A program made the translations under genes and the position numbers. From Allochromatium tepidum (GTDB taxonomy: Bacteria; Pseudomonadota; Gammaproteobacteria; Chromatiales; Chromatiaceae), in assembly GCF_018409545.1 (NCBI RefSeq), contig NZ_AP024563.1:2844001-2908000 (forward strand): 64,000 bases of DNA, written 5' to 3'. The stretch's first letter is position 1; every line of letters begins with the position of its first letter. Positions 41,892-50,734 of the stretch are shown here, one piece after another. The notes beneath the pieces are model-generated. The model saw only the letters and a program-made list of their open reading frames with translations. It had not been told where the DNA came from and searched no databases.

Positions 41892-42773
41892 ATGACGCGC
41901 AAGGGCATCATTCTGGCCGGCGGCTCCGGCACCCGGCTCTATCCGCTGACACGCTCGATCAGCAAGCAGCTGCTGCCGATCTACGACAAACCGATGATCT
42001 ACTATCCGCTCTCCACCCTGATGCTGGCGGGGATGCGCGAGATCCTGATCATCACCACGCCGCATGACGCGCCGCTGTTCCACGCGCTGCTCGGTGACGG
42101 GTCGCAGTGGGGACTGTCGCTGAGCTATGCCGTCCAGCCCGAGCCGAATGGACTGGCACAGGCGTTTCTGATCGGTCGCGCGTTCCTGGCCGGCGCGCCC
42201 TCCTGCCTGATCCTGGGAGACAACATCTTCTACGGTCATGGTCTGGTCGACCAGCTCAAGGAGGCCAATGCACGACAGACCGGCGCCACCGTGTTCGGTT
42301 ATTACGTGTCCGATCCCGCGCGTTATGGCGTGGCCGAGTTCGACGACTCGGGCCGGGTGCTCGGCATCGAGGAAAAACCCAAGCATCCCAAGTCCAACTG
42401 GGCCGTGACCGGACTCTATTTCTACGACGGACGCGCCCCGGATCTGGCCGCCGAGCTCACACCCTCGCCGCGCGGCGAGCTGGAGATCACGGATCTGAAC
42501 AACCGCTATCTGCGCGAGGGCGCGCTGTCGCTGACCCGCATCGGGCGCGGTACTGCCTGGCTCGACACCGGCACCCACGCTTCATTGATGGAGGCCGGCC
42601 AGTTCATCGAGACCATCGAAAAGCGTCAGGGCCTCAAGATCTGCTGCCCCGAGGAGATCGCCTATTTCAACGGCTGGATCGACGCCGAGCGGCTACGTGC
42701 CATGGGCGAGGAGCTGAGCAAGAACGGCTATGGCCAGTATCTGCTGAGTCTATTGCAGCGGGGTCGCGTCTGA
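41892..42773 (+). CDS. rmlA: Glucose-1-phosphate thymidylyltransferase
   Basis: 293 residues. [44 protein letters not shown] is the nucleotide-binding start, [13 protein letters not shown] the catalytic aspartate region, and [16 protein letters not shown] the C-terminal motif. It makes dTDP-glucose from dTTP and glucose-1-phosphate, the first pathway step. One base separates it from rmlB, and its stop overlaps rmlC by one base. Confidence 0.97.
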   Translation: MTRKGIILAGGSGTRLYPLTRSISKQLLPIYDKPMIYYPLSTLMLAGMREILIITTPHDAPLFHALLGDGSQWGLSLSYAVQPEPNGLAQAFLIGRAFLAGAPSCLILGDNIFYGHGLVDQLKEANARQTGATVFGYYVSDPARYGVAEFDDSGRVLGIEEKPKHPKSNWAVTGLYFYDGRAPDLAAELTPSPRGELEITDLNNRYLREGALSLTRIGRGTAWLDTGTHASLMEAGQFIETIEKRQGLKICCPEEIAYFNGWIDAERLRAMGEELSKNGYGQYLLSLLQRGRV

Positions 42774-43342
42774 TGAAGGTGATCGAAACGACCATCCCCG
42801 GCGTACTCATCCTGGAACCGAAAGTCTGGGGCGACGAGCGCGGCTATTTCCTGGAGACCTATCGCGCCAACCAGTACACCGAGCTCGGCATCCCGGCGCC
42901 GCTGGTGCAGGACAACCAGTCCTTCTCGCGTCGGGGCGTCCTGCGCGGGCTGCATGTCCAGCATCCGCGCGCCCAAGGCAAGCTGGTCCAGGTGCTGGCC
43001 GGCGAGGTGTTCGACGTGGCCGTGGATATCCGGCGCGGCTCGCCCCACTTCGGACACTGGGTGGGCGTGACGCTCTCGGGCGAGAACAGGCGCCAGTTCT
43101 GGATTCCGCCCGGTTTCGCCCACGGCTTTCTCGTCACCGGCGAGAATGCGCTCTTCGTCTACAAGAACACCGACTATTACAGCCCGGAGACCGAGTTCAG
43201 CCTGCGCTGGGACGATCCCGACCTCGGCATCGACTGGCCGCTGGCCGGGATGACGCCCGAGTTGTCGGCCAAGGATCGCGACGCGGCCCGCTTGCGTGAC
43301 ATCCCGCTCGATCGTCTCCCCGGCCTGGAGGATTATCCATGA
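42773..43342 (+). CDS. rmlC: dTDP-4-dehydrorhamnose 3,5-epimerase
   Basis: 189 residues. The cupin core shows DERGYFLETYRANQY, VQDNQSFSRRGVLRGLHVQHP (catalytic histidine in GLH), GKLVQVLAGEVFDVAVDIRRGSP, FWIPPGFAHGFLV and YKNTDYYSPE. Third step of the pathway. TGATG junction with rmlA and 4-base overlap with rmlD indicate translational coupling. Confidence 0.97.
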   Translation: MKVIETTIPGVLILEPKVWGDERGYFLETYRANQYTELGIPAPLVQDNQSFSRRGVLRGLHVQHPRAQGKLVQVLAGEVFDVAVDIRRGSPHFGHWVGVTLSGENRRQFWIPPGFAHGFLVTGENALFVYKNTDYYSPETEFSLRWDDPDLGIDWPLAGMTPELSAKDRDAARLRDIPLDRLPGLEDYP

Positions 43343-44256
43343 CCACCACCAAGACCCAGGCCGGCCACCGGCCCAAACTGCTCCTGATCGGCGCCAACGG
43401 CCAGGTCGGCTGGGAACTGCGCCGCACGCTCGCCGGCGTCGGCGACGTGATCGCCGCCTCGCTGGAGGGCGAATACGGCCCGACCATCGATCTGATGGAT
43501 CCCGCCGCCCTCGCCCGCCTGATCGAGGACAGCCGGCCCGACGCACTGATCAACGCGGCGGCTTACACCGCCGTCGACAAGGCCGAGAGCGATCGCGCGA
43601 CCGCCCAGCGCATCAATGCCGACGCGGTCGGCGAGATGGGCGCGCTCCTGGCCGAGCGCGGCACGCCGATCATCCATTACTCGACCGACTTCGTCTTCTC
43701 CGGCGGTCTGGGCCGTCCCTATACCGAGGACGACAGCCCCGACCCGCTCAACGTCTATGGCGAGACCAAGCTCGGCGGCGAGCGCGCCCTGCTCGACTCG
43801 GGCGCGCGTGCCCTGATCTTCCGCACCAGTTGGGTCTATGGCGCGCGCGGAGCGAACTTCCTGCTCACCATGCGCAAACTCTTCCGCGAGCGCGAGGAAC
43901 TGCGGGTGGTCGACGACCAGATCGGCTCGCCGACCTGGAGCCGGATGCTGGCCGAGATCACGGCCCTGGTGCTCCATCGCGTTCTGCGCGGCGACCTGGA
44001 TTTGGACCGGATCGGCGGACTCTACCACCTGACCGGCAGCGGCCAGGTCAGTTGGTACGGCTTCGCCGGCGCCATCCTGGAGGCGAGCGGCGCCCGGACC
44101 AACCTCATCCCCATCCCGTCATCCGAATATCAGGCCCCGGCCAAGCGTCCGACCTTCTCGGTGCTCGACAACGGGCGCTTCCAGGAGACCTTCGGACTGG
44201 CGATGCCGGACTGGCGCCTGTCGCTGGCGCAGTGTCTCGAAGAACTGCGATCTTGA
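43339..44256 (+). CDS. rmlD: dTDP-4-dehydrorhamnose reductase
   Basis: 305 residues. LLIGANGQVGWELRRTL is the NAD(P)H loop, INAAAYTAVDKAESD the usual RmlD phrase, YSTDFVFSGG and YGETKLGGERALL the catalytic T-Y-K set, and FRTSWVYGARGANF follows. It completes dTDP-L-rhamnose, probably for the O-antigen glycosyltransferases in this locus. Confidence 0.97.
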   Translation: MTTTKTQAGHRPKLLLIGANGQVGWELRRTLAGVGDVIAASLEGEYGPTIDLMDPAALARLIEDSRPDALINAAAYTAVDKAESDRATAQRINADAVGEMGALLAERGTPIIHYSTDFVFSGGLGRPYTEDDSPDPLNVYGETKLGGERALLDSGARALIFRTSWVYGARGANFLLTMRKLFREREELRVVDDQIGSPTWSRMLAEITALVLHRVLRGDLDLDRIGGLYHLTGSGQVSWYGFAGAILEASGARTNLIPIPSSEYQAPAKRPTFSVLDNGRFQETFGLAMPDWRLSLAQCLEELRS

Positions 44257-44282
44257 GCGACAATCCACCGCCATAATCGATT

Positions 44283-44495
44283 TCATTCACTTGGCTCGCG
44301 GTACTCGCGCGCGAGTTCGACAAAGGCGCGCAGATACTCTATGTCGGCCTCGCGCTCGCGGATGCCGACGAAGATCTGCTTGGCGATCCCCTGTGCGCCG
44401 AGTCGCACCGACCGCCGAACCGGAATTCCTGCCGGACATCCACATCCACGTCCGGCCAGGCGGCCGGATAGGGTGACACCACCTTCAACAGCCAT
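44283..44495 (-). pseudogene. Unrecognised C-terminal coding scrap
   Basis: The frame ends GAQGIAKQIFVGIREREADIEYLRAFVELAREYREPSE, a plausible natural C-terminus, but no proper gene start lies upstream, where the IS982 and metE scraps begin. Not identified. Confidence 0.3.
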
Positions 44496-44587
44496 TGATA
44501 ACGTGAGTTCTGGATAAGGGCGGCGGCTCTGGGGGGCGAAACCGGCTAAGGTTTCAGGAGATCATCCCGATGCCCCGGAGAGCCGCC

Positions 44588-44671
44588 ATGATCGATTGTG
44601 AAGCCGTTTACTGTGATGTGGACGATTTCTGCCAGGTGTTTCCGCCGGCCTGGCATCGCCGGCTCCTAACC
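44588..44671 (+). pseudogene. IS982-type transposase, N-terminal scrap
   Basis: MIDCEAVYCDVDDFCQVFPPAWHRRLL matches the start of IS982-family transposases (…DDFC…F…W). It ends after ~28 codons at the metE fragment. A likely IS end sequence precedes it at 44550-44575. Confidence 0.6.
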
Positions 44672-44674
44672 AGA

Positions 44675-44775
44675 CGTCATCACCATCGAGACCTCGCGCT
44701 CGGACATGGAACTGCTCGACGCCTTCGACGATTATGGTCGCCGCCGCGAAGACCCTGCGCGCGGCCATGGCCTGA
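44675..44775 (+). pseudogene. metE 3' fragments (cobalamin-independent methionine synthase)
   Basis: DVITIETSRSDMELLDAF, then after a gap and in another frame MVAAAKTLRAAMA and stop. Both phrases belong to the last part of MetE, and the segment between them is missing. Together with the IS982 scrap this records a deletion that removed metE. Confidence 0.65.
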
Positions 44776-44790
44776 ACCGCACGACCTGGG

Positions 44791-45684
44791 TCAGCGCAGG
44801 CTAAAACTGATCGGCACCGTGATGGTCAGGGTACCCAGGCCCAGGCTGGCGGGGATGGGCGGCATGGGCGAGGCCCGTTGCAGCATGGCCTTCACCTCTT
44901 GGTCGAGCACTGGATAGCCGGAACTCGATTCGATCCGATGGGACAGCAGGCGTCCCTGGCGGTCGATGCTGAAGGTCACGCGCACGACTCCTTGTTCCTG
45001 ACGTCGACGCGCCGGCTCCGGGTAACGCTTGTGCCGTGCGAGCCAGGCGGCCAGCGTGGCGTGATAACGGCGAACATTCGCCGGATCGACACCCTGGCCG
45101 GCACCGCCGTCATTGGCGCCGCGTCCCGATCCCCCTCGACCCGCCTGGGTACGATCGCCCTTGGCGGCGCTATCGGACGTCCCCTTCCCCGCGGTCGAGG
45201 CGATCGCCCCGGAACCTGTGGAATGTGATTCGGCACCCGCCGCCGGCTTGGACGGTGCCGGCGGCTTCACCGAGACGTTCTTGGGACGCACCTGGCGCGT
45301 CTCGACCGGTCGCTTGGGTTCTTCGCGCTTGCGCGCCTTCGCGACCTCCACCGATTTCGCGCCCCTCGGCTCCTCCGGTGTCGGCGTCTTGGGCGTCGTC
45401 GTCGGCGCGCTCGGGGGCGTCCGGATCGCGTCCTTGGGCATGGGTGCGGACGTGGTTAGCGTCGGGGTCGGCTGCTCAGTGGCGATCGGCTCCGGATCAC
45501 CACCCCCGCCGGGCTCGTCCGCGCCGGTGCCTCCGGGCGGTTCGGATACCGCCAACCGGAGGCTGTAGACAGGTTCCGCCTGGGGCGTTGGGGAAGATGG
45601 CGTCGGCCACACCAGCAGCACGACTCCATGGACCGCGCCGGCCACCGTCAATGCGATCAGCCAATGATGGGCGCGGATCTCCAT
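44791..45684 (-). CDS. tonB: TonB energy-transducing protein
   Basis: 297 residues. A short cytoplasmic start and one membrane span (WLIALTVAGAVHGVVLLVW, residues ~8-26, with the conserved SHLH-like His). A Pro/Thr/Lys-rich periplasmic spacer runs ~30-200. The C-terminal domain is at ~205-297 (YHATLAAWLARHKRYPEPARRRQEQGVVRVTFSIDRQGRLL, SSGYPVLDQEVKAMLQRASPMPPIP). It passes proton-motive energy to the outer-membrane receptor encoded divergently at 47448. Its start shares one base with the exbD stop. Confidence 0.93.
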   Translation of the reverse strand: MEIRAHHWLIALTVAGAVHGVVLLVWPTPSSPTPQAEPVYSLRLAVSEPPGGTGADEPGGGGDPEPIATEQPTPTLTTSAPMPKDAIRTPPSAPTTTPKTPTPEEPRGAKSVEVAKARKREEPKRPVETRQVRPKNVSVKPPAPSKPAAGAESHSTGSGAIASTAGKGTSDSAAKGDRTQAGRGGSGRGANDGGAGQGVDPANVRRYHATLAAWLARHKRYPEPARRRQEQGVVRVTFSIDRQGRLLSHRIESSSGYPVLDQEVKAMLQRASPMPPIPASLGLGTLTITVPISFSLR

Positions 45685-46085
45685 CAGCGCCGACCGACCG
45701 TCATCAGATCGACACGCGCGATTCCGGTCTCGCGCAACAGTGTCAGCACCTCCCGCAGTGACCCGGCATCGAGCCGGGCATCGGCCTTGATGGTCACCGA
45801 CCGCGATGCCGGATCGGCGAGGGCGGCGATCGTCTCCGCCAGCGCATCGGCGCCGATGCGGCGATCGTCCAAGGCCATCCGCCCCTCGGCATCGATGAGC
45901 AGGAGGAGTCGCGCCTCGTCCGGCTTGCGACCCGCGTTCGCGGCGGGCGGCGTCACGTCCAGCGGCTCGGGCGGTGTCAGCCGCCCCATGAGCATGAAGA
46001 AGATCAGCATCAGGAAGATGACGTTGATCAGAGGGATCAGCCGGCCGTCATCGGGCGGACGGCGGTTCGGGCGTCTCAATTTCAT
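45684..46085 (-). CDS. exbD: ExbD-type biopolymer transport protein (second copy)
   Basis: 133 residues from the ATG at 46085, overlapping the upstream exbD by ATGA. One membrane helix (LIPLINVIFLMLIFFMLMGRL) has the usual asparagine in place of the catalytic aspartate: the motif reads PLINVIF, not PLIDVVF as in the first copy. A periplasmic ExbD fold follows. The loss of Asp suggests this copy cannot carry protons on its own. Confidence 0.88.
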   Translation of the reverse strand: MKLRRPNRRPPDDGRLIPLINVIFLMLIFFMLMGRLTPPEPLDVTPPAANAGRKPDEARLLLLIDAEGRMALDDRRIGADALAETIAALADPASRSVTIKADARLDAGSLREVLTLLRETGIARVDLMTVGRR

Positions 46086-46477
46086 TCCAGACTCACCTCG
46101 GTCACACCGACGGCCAGGATCCGGTCCATCAGCGAGACCAGGGTCTGGAGATCGACCTCGGCGTCCGGCCGGATCAGGACGCGCAACTCCGGTCGCTGCC
46201 GGAAATCGTCGCGCAGCCGTTCCACGAACGCATCCGGCCCCAGCACCGCATCGCCCAGGTCGACACAGCCATTGGCCTGGAGCCGAACCGACAGGCTGGG
46301 CCTCTGCGCGTCCTCGGTTTCCGCCGGCGCCGTCTGGTTTGCGTCGACAGGGAGCACGCGCCACGACTCGAAATGCGAGGCGAGCAGGAAGAAGAGCAGC
46401 AGGATGAAGACGACGTCGATCAGGGGCGTCAGGCCGATCGGGGTACGTCGGCGCGGTGCGCGCCGCTCAAGCTGCAT
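46082..46477 (-). CDS. exbD: ExbD-type biopolymer transport protein (first copy)
   Basis: 131 residues from the ATG at 46477. TPIGLTPLIDVVFILLLFFLLASHF is the single membrane helix with the proton-carrying aspartate (PLIDVVF). The periplasmic part (LSVRLQANGCVDLGD, LRVLIRPDAEVDLQTLVSLMDRILAVGVTEVSL) has the ExbD pattern. With ExbB and TonB it energises outer-membrane uptake. Overlaps exbB by 11 bases. Confidence 0.92.
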   Translation of the reverse strand: MQLERRAPRRRTPIGLTPLIDVVFILLLFFLLASHFESWRVLPVDANQTAPAETEDAQRPSLSVRLQANGCVDLGDAVLGPDAFVERLRDDFRQRPELRVLIRPDAEVDLQTLVSLMDRILAVGVTEVSLE

Positions 46478-47300
46478 CGCCGACCTGCCCCGCATCGGTC
46501 GCTGCGAATCTGGATTGGCGTCCCGGCCCGACATCCGGGCGTGTGGCCACGAGATCGCGCGTGAAGACCTGGGTGACGGCGTCTTCCATCCGATGTCCAC
46601 AGCGCTCGACACGCCGCTCCAGCCAGGTGTGGGCCAGCACCGCCGGGATGGCGACGCTCAGGCCAACGGCGGTCGTGAGCAGGGCCTGCCAGATCCCGCC
46701 CGAGAGGATGGCGGGATCGACCTGAGTCCCGGCCGATTCGAGCCGGCGAAAGGCCTCGATCATCCCCAGCACAGTGCCGAGCAGTCCCAGCAGCGGACTC
46801 AGGGTGCCGATGATCTCCAGCGCCCGCAGATAGCCGCGCAGCCGCTCCAGCTCGACGCTCGCGAGGCGTACCAGCTCCTCGCGCAGCAGTGTCTGGTCGA
46901 CGTCCGGCCGTTCCAGCCCCGCTATGGCGACCGCGACGACCCGCGCCACCGGCGAGCGCTGCCGGTGCAGGAGCGCGAGCGCGGCCTCATCCTCATGCCG
47001 CCGCCACAGTGACAGCGCGTCCTGGACGGGACCGAGCGCGCCGAGACGCAGAAACTGCCAGAGCTTGAGCAGCACGATGGCCAAGGCCAGCACGGACAGC
47101 AGCCCCAGCACCAGTAGCACCGGACCGCCCATGTCCATGACGACCGCCAGCCGTTGCGGTACCTGTGTGACCAGGTGGCTCCAATCGAGTCCAGGGATCA
47201 CGGCCAGACTGTCGCCGGAGTGCGCAACGGGCGCTGTTCCATCCGGCGGTGTACTCCCGAGCGCAAGGACTGGAGCCGCCGTCTGCATGGGGTCGGTCAT
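46467..47300 (-). CDS. exbB: ExbB/TolQ-type proton channel protein
   Basis: 277 residues from the ATG at 47300. Three membrane spans: VVMDMGGPVLLVLGLLSVLALAIVLLKLWQF, LEIIGTLSPLLGLLGTVLGMIEAFRRL (the conserved TLGLLGTVLGM-type motif) and ILSGGIWQALLTTAVGLSVAIPAVLAHTWLERRVE. It forms the pentameric channel around ExbD. First gene of exbB-exbD-exbD-tonB, divergent from the receptor operon. Confidence 0.93.
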   Translation of the reverse strand: MTDPMQTAAPVLALGSTPPDGTAPVAHSGDSLAVIPGLDWSHLVTQVPQRLAVVMDMGGPVLLVLGLLSVLALAIVLLKLWQFLRLGALGPVQDALSLWRRHEDEAALALLHRQRSPVARVVAVAIAGLERPDVDQTLLREELVRLASVELERLRGYLRALEIIGTLSPLLGLLGTVLGMIEAFRRLESAGTQVDPAILSGGIWQALLTTAVGLSVAIPAVLAHTWLERRVERCGHRMEDAVTQVFTRDLVATRPDVGPGRQSRFAATDAGQVGDAA

Positions 47301-47363
47301 TGGGTTGGCGTCCTCGCTAGGGCGATGATCGGGTTCACGGCGTCGGTGGTAGCGTGTTACGTG

Positions 47364-47376
47364 GATAAAAATTATC
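47364..47376. promoter_or_regulatory. Fur-box-like palindrome
   Basis: GATAA-AAA-TTATC, followed by ATAC, in the 147-base gap between exbB and the receptor gene. It resembles half to two thirds of a Fur site and is the most AT-rich stretch nearby. Iron (or other metal) control of both operons is inferred. Confidence 0.5.
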
Positions 47377-47447
47377 ATACTGCGCGTCCCGGCATCCAGC
47401 CGTGGCTGTATCAGGCCGGCATTCCCCATCGTTGAGGAACCTATTGC

Positions 47448-49682
47448 ATGTACTTGCGACGCTCATCACTTGCTCAGATCGCGCTCGTCCTCTTCAGTCA
47501 GGGTCTGGCCTGGTCTGGGGTGCGCGCACAGGACGTGATCACACTCGAGACCATCGAGGTCGACGCCGAGCGGATCCTGACGCCGACCAAACAGGCTGAA
47601 GAAACCGTGTATACCGGGACCGCCCTGACGACCCGCGGGATCGAACTCCAGGGCGCCAAGGCGGCGATGCAGGTCTGGGGGGCGATCGATCTGCTGCCGG
47701 GTGTGAGCGCCGAGCAGCCGGACAGCCGCGGACTGGAGGTGGAGCAATCGAGCGTGCGTCTGCGCGGGGTGCGCAGTTCGCTGGGCACCCTCACCGTGGA
47801 AGGGGTGCCGAACTACGGCGGTAACCCCATCGGTCCGCGGGATTATCTCTACGACCTGGAGAACATGGAGTCGATCTCCGTCTACAAGGGCGCGACCCCG
47901 GCGGATATCGGGACCGGCGTCGGCACGCGCGGCGGGGCCATCGTCCTGCATCCCAAATGGCCGGGCGAGGAGGCCGGTGCGGAACTCAGCCAGCGGGTCG
48001 GCGGCAATGAATTCACGCGGACCTATGCGCGGCTGGAGTCCGGTCGGCTGAATGACAGCGGCACCCGGATCGCCGGCGCGGCCTCCTACTCGGAGGCGGA
48101 CAAGTGGCGGGGTCCGGGCGAGCTGGGTCCGCGGATCAATGCCAATCTGGCGCTCGTTCAGCCGTTGCGCGAGGATCTCGAACTCAAGCTCTGGCTCAAT
48201 CACAACGACCAGGAGCAGCACCTCTACCGGGCGCTGACCTATGCGCAGGTCGCCGGGCCCGGGGCGAATCTGGATCTCGACTTCAACGCCCGGCGCACCG
48301 GGAACGCGGCCGACGACATCTATTACTACGACTACAATCGCGGCTCCTACCTCAATACGGATCTGCTCTCGGTCCTGACCTACCGGCCCAGTTCGGACAC
48401 CCGCTTCACCCTCAAGCCCTACTACGCCAACGAGGACGCCAAGATCCTCCAGGGCACCACGGCGAGCGGCGGACGGGTTCAGGAGCGCAACCGCGACATC
48501 GAGCGCTGGGGTCTGATCGCCGAGGCCGGCACCGAATTCCAGGGGATCTCCGCCCTGCTCGGGTATCACTATGAGCACGCGGATATGGAGATCACCTCGG
48601 AGAATTACGCCATCACCCGCACCGGACTCAGTTATCGCGGCTACGGCGTGCTGGCGACCACCGGGGCGACGCACATCCACAGCCCCTATGCCAAGCTCGC
48701 CGGCCGACTCGGCGCACTGAACTGGCAGGCCGGACTCAAATATTTCCAGTTCCAGGATGCCGCCAGCGACGGCTACACGACCGGCGGAGCGCCCGACTAT
48801 GCCCTGGTGCGGGCATCCGACCTGGACCGCGAGGCGCGTTCCCATGACATCTGGCTGCCGTCGCTCGGCCTCTCCTACGACCTGACGCCCGAGACCCGGC
48901 TCTATGCCAGCTATGGCCGGGGATTCATCCGCCCCTATTCCTACATGCCCATCATCAATACCTACAGCAGCAACCGCGCACGCTTCCAGGCCGCCGGGGT
49001 CACGCTGAACGAGCTGTTCGCCGGCTATGACATGGAGGAGTCCGATACCCTGGATCTCGGCCTGCGCGTTCGCGGCGCGCGTTTCGAGATCATGCCGACG
49101 CTCTTCTTCGGCCAATACCGGAACCTCCTGACCAGCGTGTCCGACTCCCGCGTACTGGTCAACGGCAAGCCGGTGAGCTACCAGCAGAACATCGGTGAGG
49201 CCACGGGCTACGGACTGGAGCTGGCGATCAGTGCCTATGTCTCGGATGCTCTCACGCTCTATCTCAACCCGACCTATACCCGCCTGACCTACGACGCGGA
49301 TCTGACCTATCAGGGCACGACCCTCGACACCAAGGGCAAGCAGGTGGTCGACACGCCGGAGTGGATGGCACGCGCGGGACTCATCTACCGGATCGGGGAC
49401 TTCGAGCTACGCCCGGTGCTGCGCTACCTGGGCGAGCGTCATGGCGATTCCCGGCACGCCGAGTCGATCGACGCCGTGCTGCTCGCGGATCTCACCCTGA
49501 GCTACAGCACCGAGCGGCTGTGGCCGGGTAAGAAACTCAAGGCGTCGCTGGAACTGACCAACCTGTTCGACGAAGATTATGTCGCGGTGATCAACGCCTC
49601 GGACGACAGCCAGGGCGGAAGTGCCAGTTACTATCCGGGGGCGCCCTTCACGGCCATGCTGACGCTGGGGATCGAGCTGTGA
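47448..49682 (+). CDS. TonB-dependent outer-membrane receptor
   Basis: 744 residues. Signal peptide ends near GVRAQ (residue ~28), followed by a TonB box (DVITLETIEVDA). The plug spans ~45-170 (GAIDLLPGVSAEQPDSRG, SSVRLRGVRSSLGTLTVEGVP, ESISVYKGATPADIGTGVGTRGGAIVLH). A 22-strand barrel follows, and the protein ends in aromatic-poor LTLGIEL. ELTNLFDEDYV near 700 is the usual TonB_dep_Rec end motif. Takes up a metal chelate or cobalamin-like ligand; the operon does not settle which. Confidence 0.92.
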   Translation: MYLRRSSLAQIALVLFSQGLAWSGVRAQDVITLETIEVDAERILTPTKQAEETVYTGTALTTRGIELQGAKAAMQVWGAIDLLPGVSAEQPDSRGLEVEQSSVRLRGVRSSLGTLTVEGVPNYGGNPIGPRDYLYDLENMESISVYKGATPADIGTGVGTRGGAIVLHPKWPGEEAGAELSQRVGGNEFTRTYARLESGRLNDSGTRIAGAASYSEADKWRGPGELGPRINANLALVQPLREDLELKLWLNHNDQEQHLYRALTYAQVAGPGANLDLDFNARRTGNAADDIYYYDYNRGSYLNTDLLSVLTYRPSSDTRFTLKPYYANEDAKILQGTTASGGRVQERNRDIERWGLIAEAGTEFQGISALLGYHYEHADMEITSENYAITRTGLSYRGYGVLATTGATHIHSPYAKLAGRLGALNWQAGLKYFQFQDAASDGYTTGGAPDYALVRASDLDREARSHDIWLPSLGLSYDLTPETRLYASYGRGFIRPYSYMPIINTYSSNRARFQAAGVTLNELFAGYDMEESDTLDLGLRVRGARFEIMPTLFFGQYRNLLTSVSDSRVLVNGKPVSYQQNIGEATGYGLELAISAYVSDALTLYLNPTYTRLTYDADLTYQGTTLDTKGKQVVDTPEWMARAGLIYRIGDFELRPVLRYLGERHGDSRHAESIDAVLLADLTLSYSTERLWPGKKLKASLELTNLFDEDYVAVINASDDSQGGSASYYPGAPFTAMLTLGIEL

Positions 49683-50734
49683 CGGCTTGCACGCGCCGAC
49701 ATGTCCTAGGTCTGTTGGTCGCCGGACTCGCCGCGCCCGTGTGGCGTTCGAGCAGCGCGGCTTCCGCCGAGCGGGTGCTGGCCGTCGGCCCAGGCGCGCT
49801 GCGGCTGTTGGCCTATCTGGGGGCGGCCGAGCGTCTGGTCGGGCTGGAGGACATGGAACGACGTCCGCTCTCGACCAGCAGCTATCGCTATGCCCTGCCG
49901 CCCGGATTGGCCGACCTGCCCTCGATCGGACCCGGCGGTCCGGGCCGTCTGCCGGACCTGGAACAGCTGTTGGCGCTGCGTCCGGATCTGGTCGTGACCG
50001 TCACCCTCGACGGCCAGCAGATCCAGGCACTGCGCGAGCGCGCCGGACTCCGGGTGCTGCCGCTGAGCTATGGCGACACCGGCCTGCTGCGGATCGATGA
50101 CCTGCTGACCTCGCTGCGCACGCTGGCCGCCGCTCTGGGCCGGGAGGCACGCGCCGAGCAACTGGCCGGATTCCTGACCGCCAACCTGACCGAACTGCGC
50201 GAGCGGCTGGCCGATGCCGCGCCGGCGGCGGCCTATCTGGGCGGCATCAGCCTCCAGGGCGCCCATGGCCTCACCAGCACCCAGTCGGGACATCTGCCGC
50301 TCGTCTGGGCGGGCGCCGACAACTTGGCGGACCGGGCCGGACCCGCCGGGCATTTCTTCATCGACCGCGAACAGCTCCTGCTCTGGGATCCGCCGACGCT
50401 CTTCATCGATGGCGGCGGGCTGGCCAATGTCTTGACCGAGTACGCCGGAAATCCCGGCTTCTACCAACGTCTGCAAGCGGTACGCGAAGGCCGGGTCTAT
50501 CTGACCCTGCCCTTCAACGCCTATAACACCAATGTCGAGAACGCCCTGGCCAATGCCTGGATGATGGCCAGGGTGCTGCACCCCGCCGCCCTGGCGGATC
50601 TCGATGTGCAGGCACGGGCCGGCGCCATCATGCGGACCTTCCTCGGCACAGACGTCATGCCGGCTCTGGCCCGCAACGGCCTGGGTCTGGGTCGGCTGGA
50701 TCTGGAGACCGGACAGTGGACGCCGCTGTCCTGA
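49679..50734 (+). CDS. Periplasmic binding protein of an iron-chelate/B12-type ABC importer
   Basis: 351 residues from a GTG overlapping the receptor stop. Export signal with twin arginines (CTRRHVLGLLVAGLAAPVW), possibly Tat. The BtuF/FepB fold shows RVLAVGPGALRLLAYLGAAERLVGLEDMER, LPDLEQLLALRPDLVVTV, LRVLPLSYGDTG and VYLTLPFNAYNTNVENALANAWMMARVLHP. It captures the ligand brought in by the receptor and hands it to the permease. Confidence 0.88.
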   Translation: MTACTRRHVLGLLVAGLAAPVWRSSSAASAERVLAVGPGALRLLAYLGAAERLVGLEDMERRPLSTSSYRYALPPGLADLPSIGPGGPGRLPDLEQLLALRPDLVVTVTLDGQQIQALRERAGLRVLPLSYGDTGLLRIDDLLTSLRTLAAALGREARAEQLAGFLTANLTELRERLADAAPAAAYLGGISLQGAHGLTSTQSGHLPLVWAGADNLADRAGPAGHFFIDREQLLLWDPPTLFIDGGGLANVLTEYAGNPGFYQRLQAVREGRVYLTLPFNAYNTNVENALANAWMMARVLHPAALADLDVQARAGAIMRTFLGTDVMPALARNGLGLGRLDLETGQWTPLS

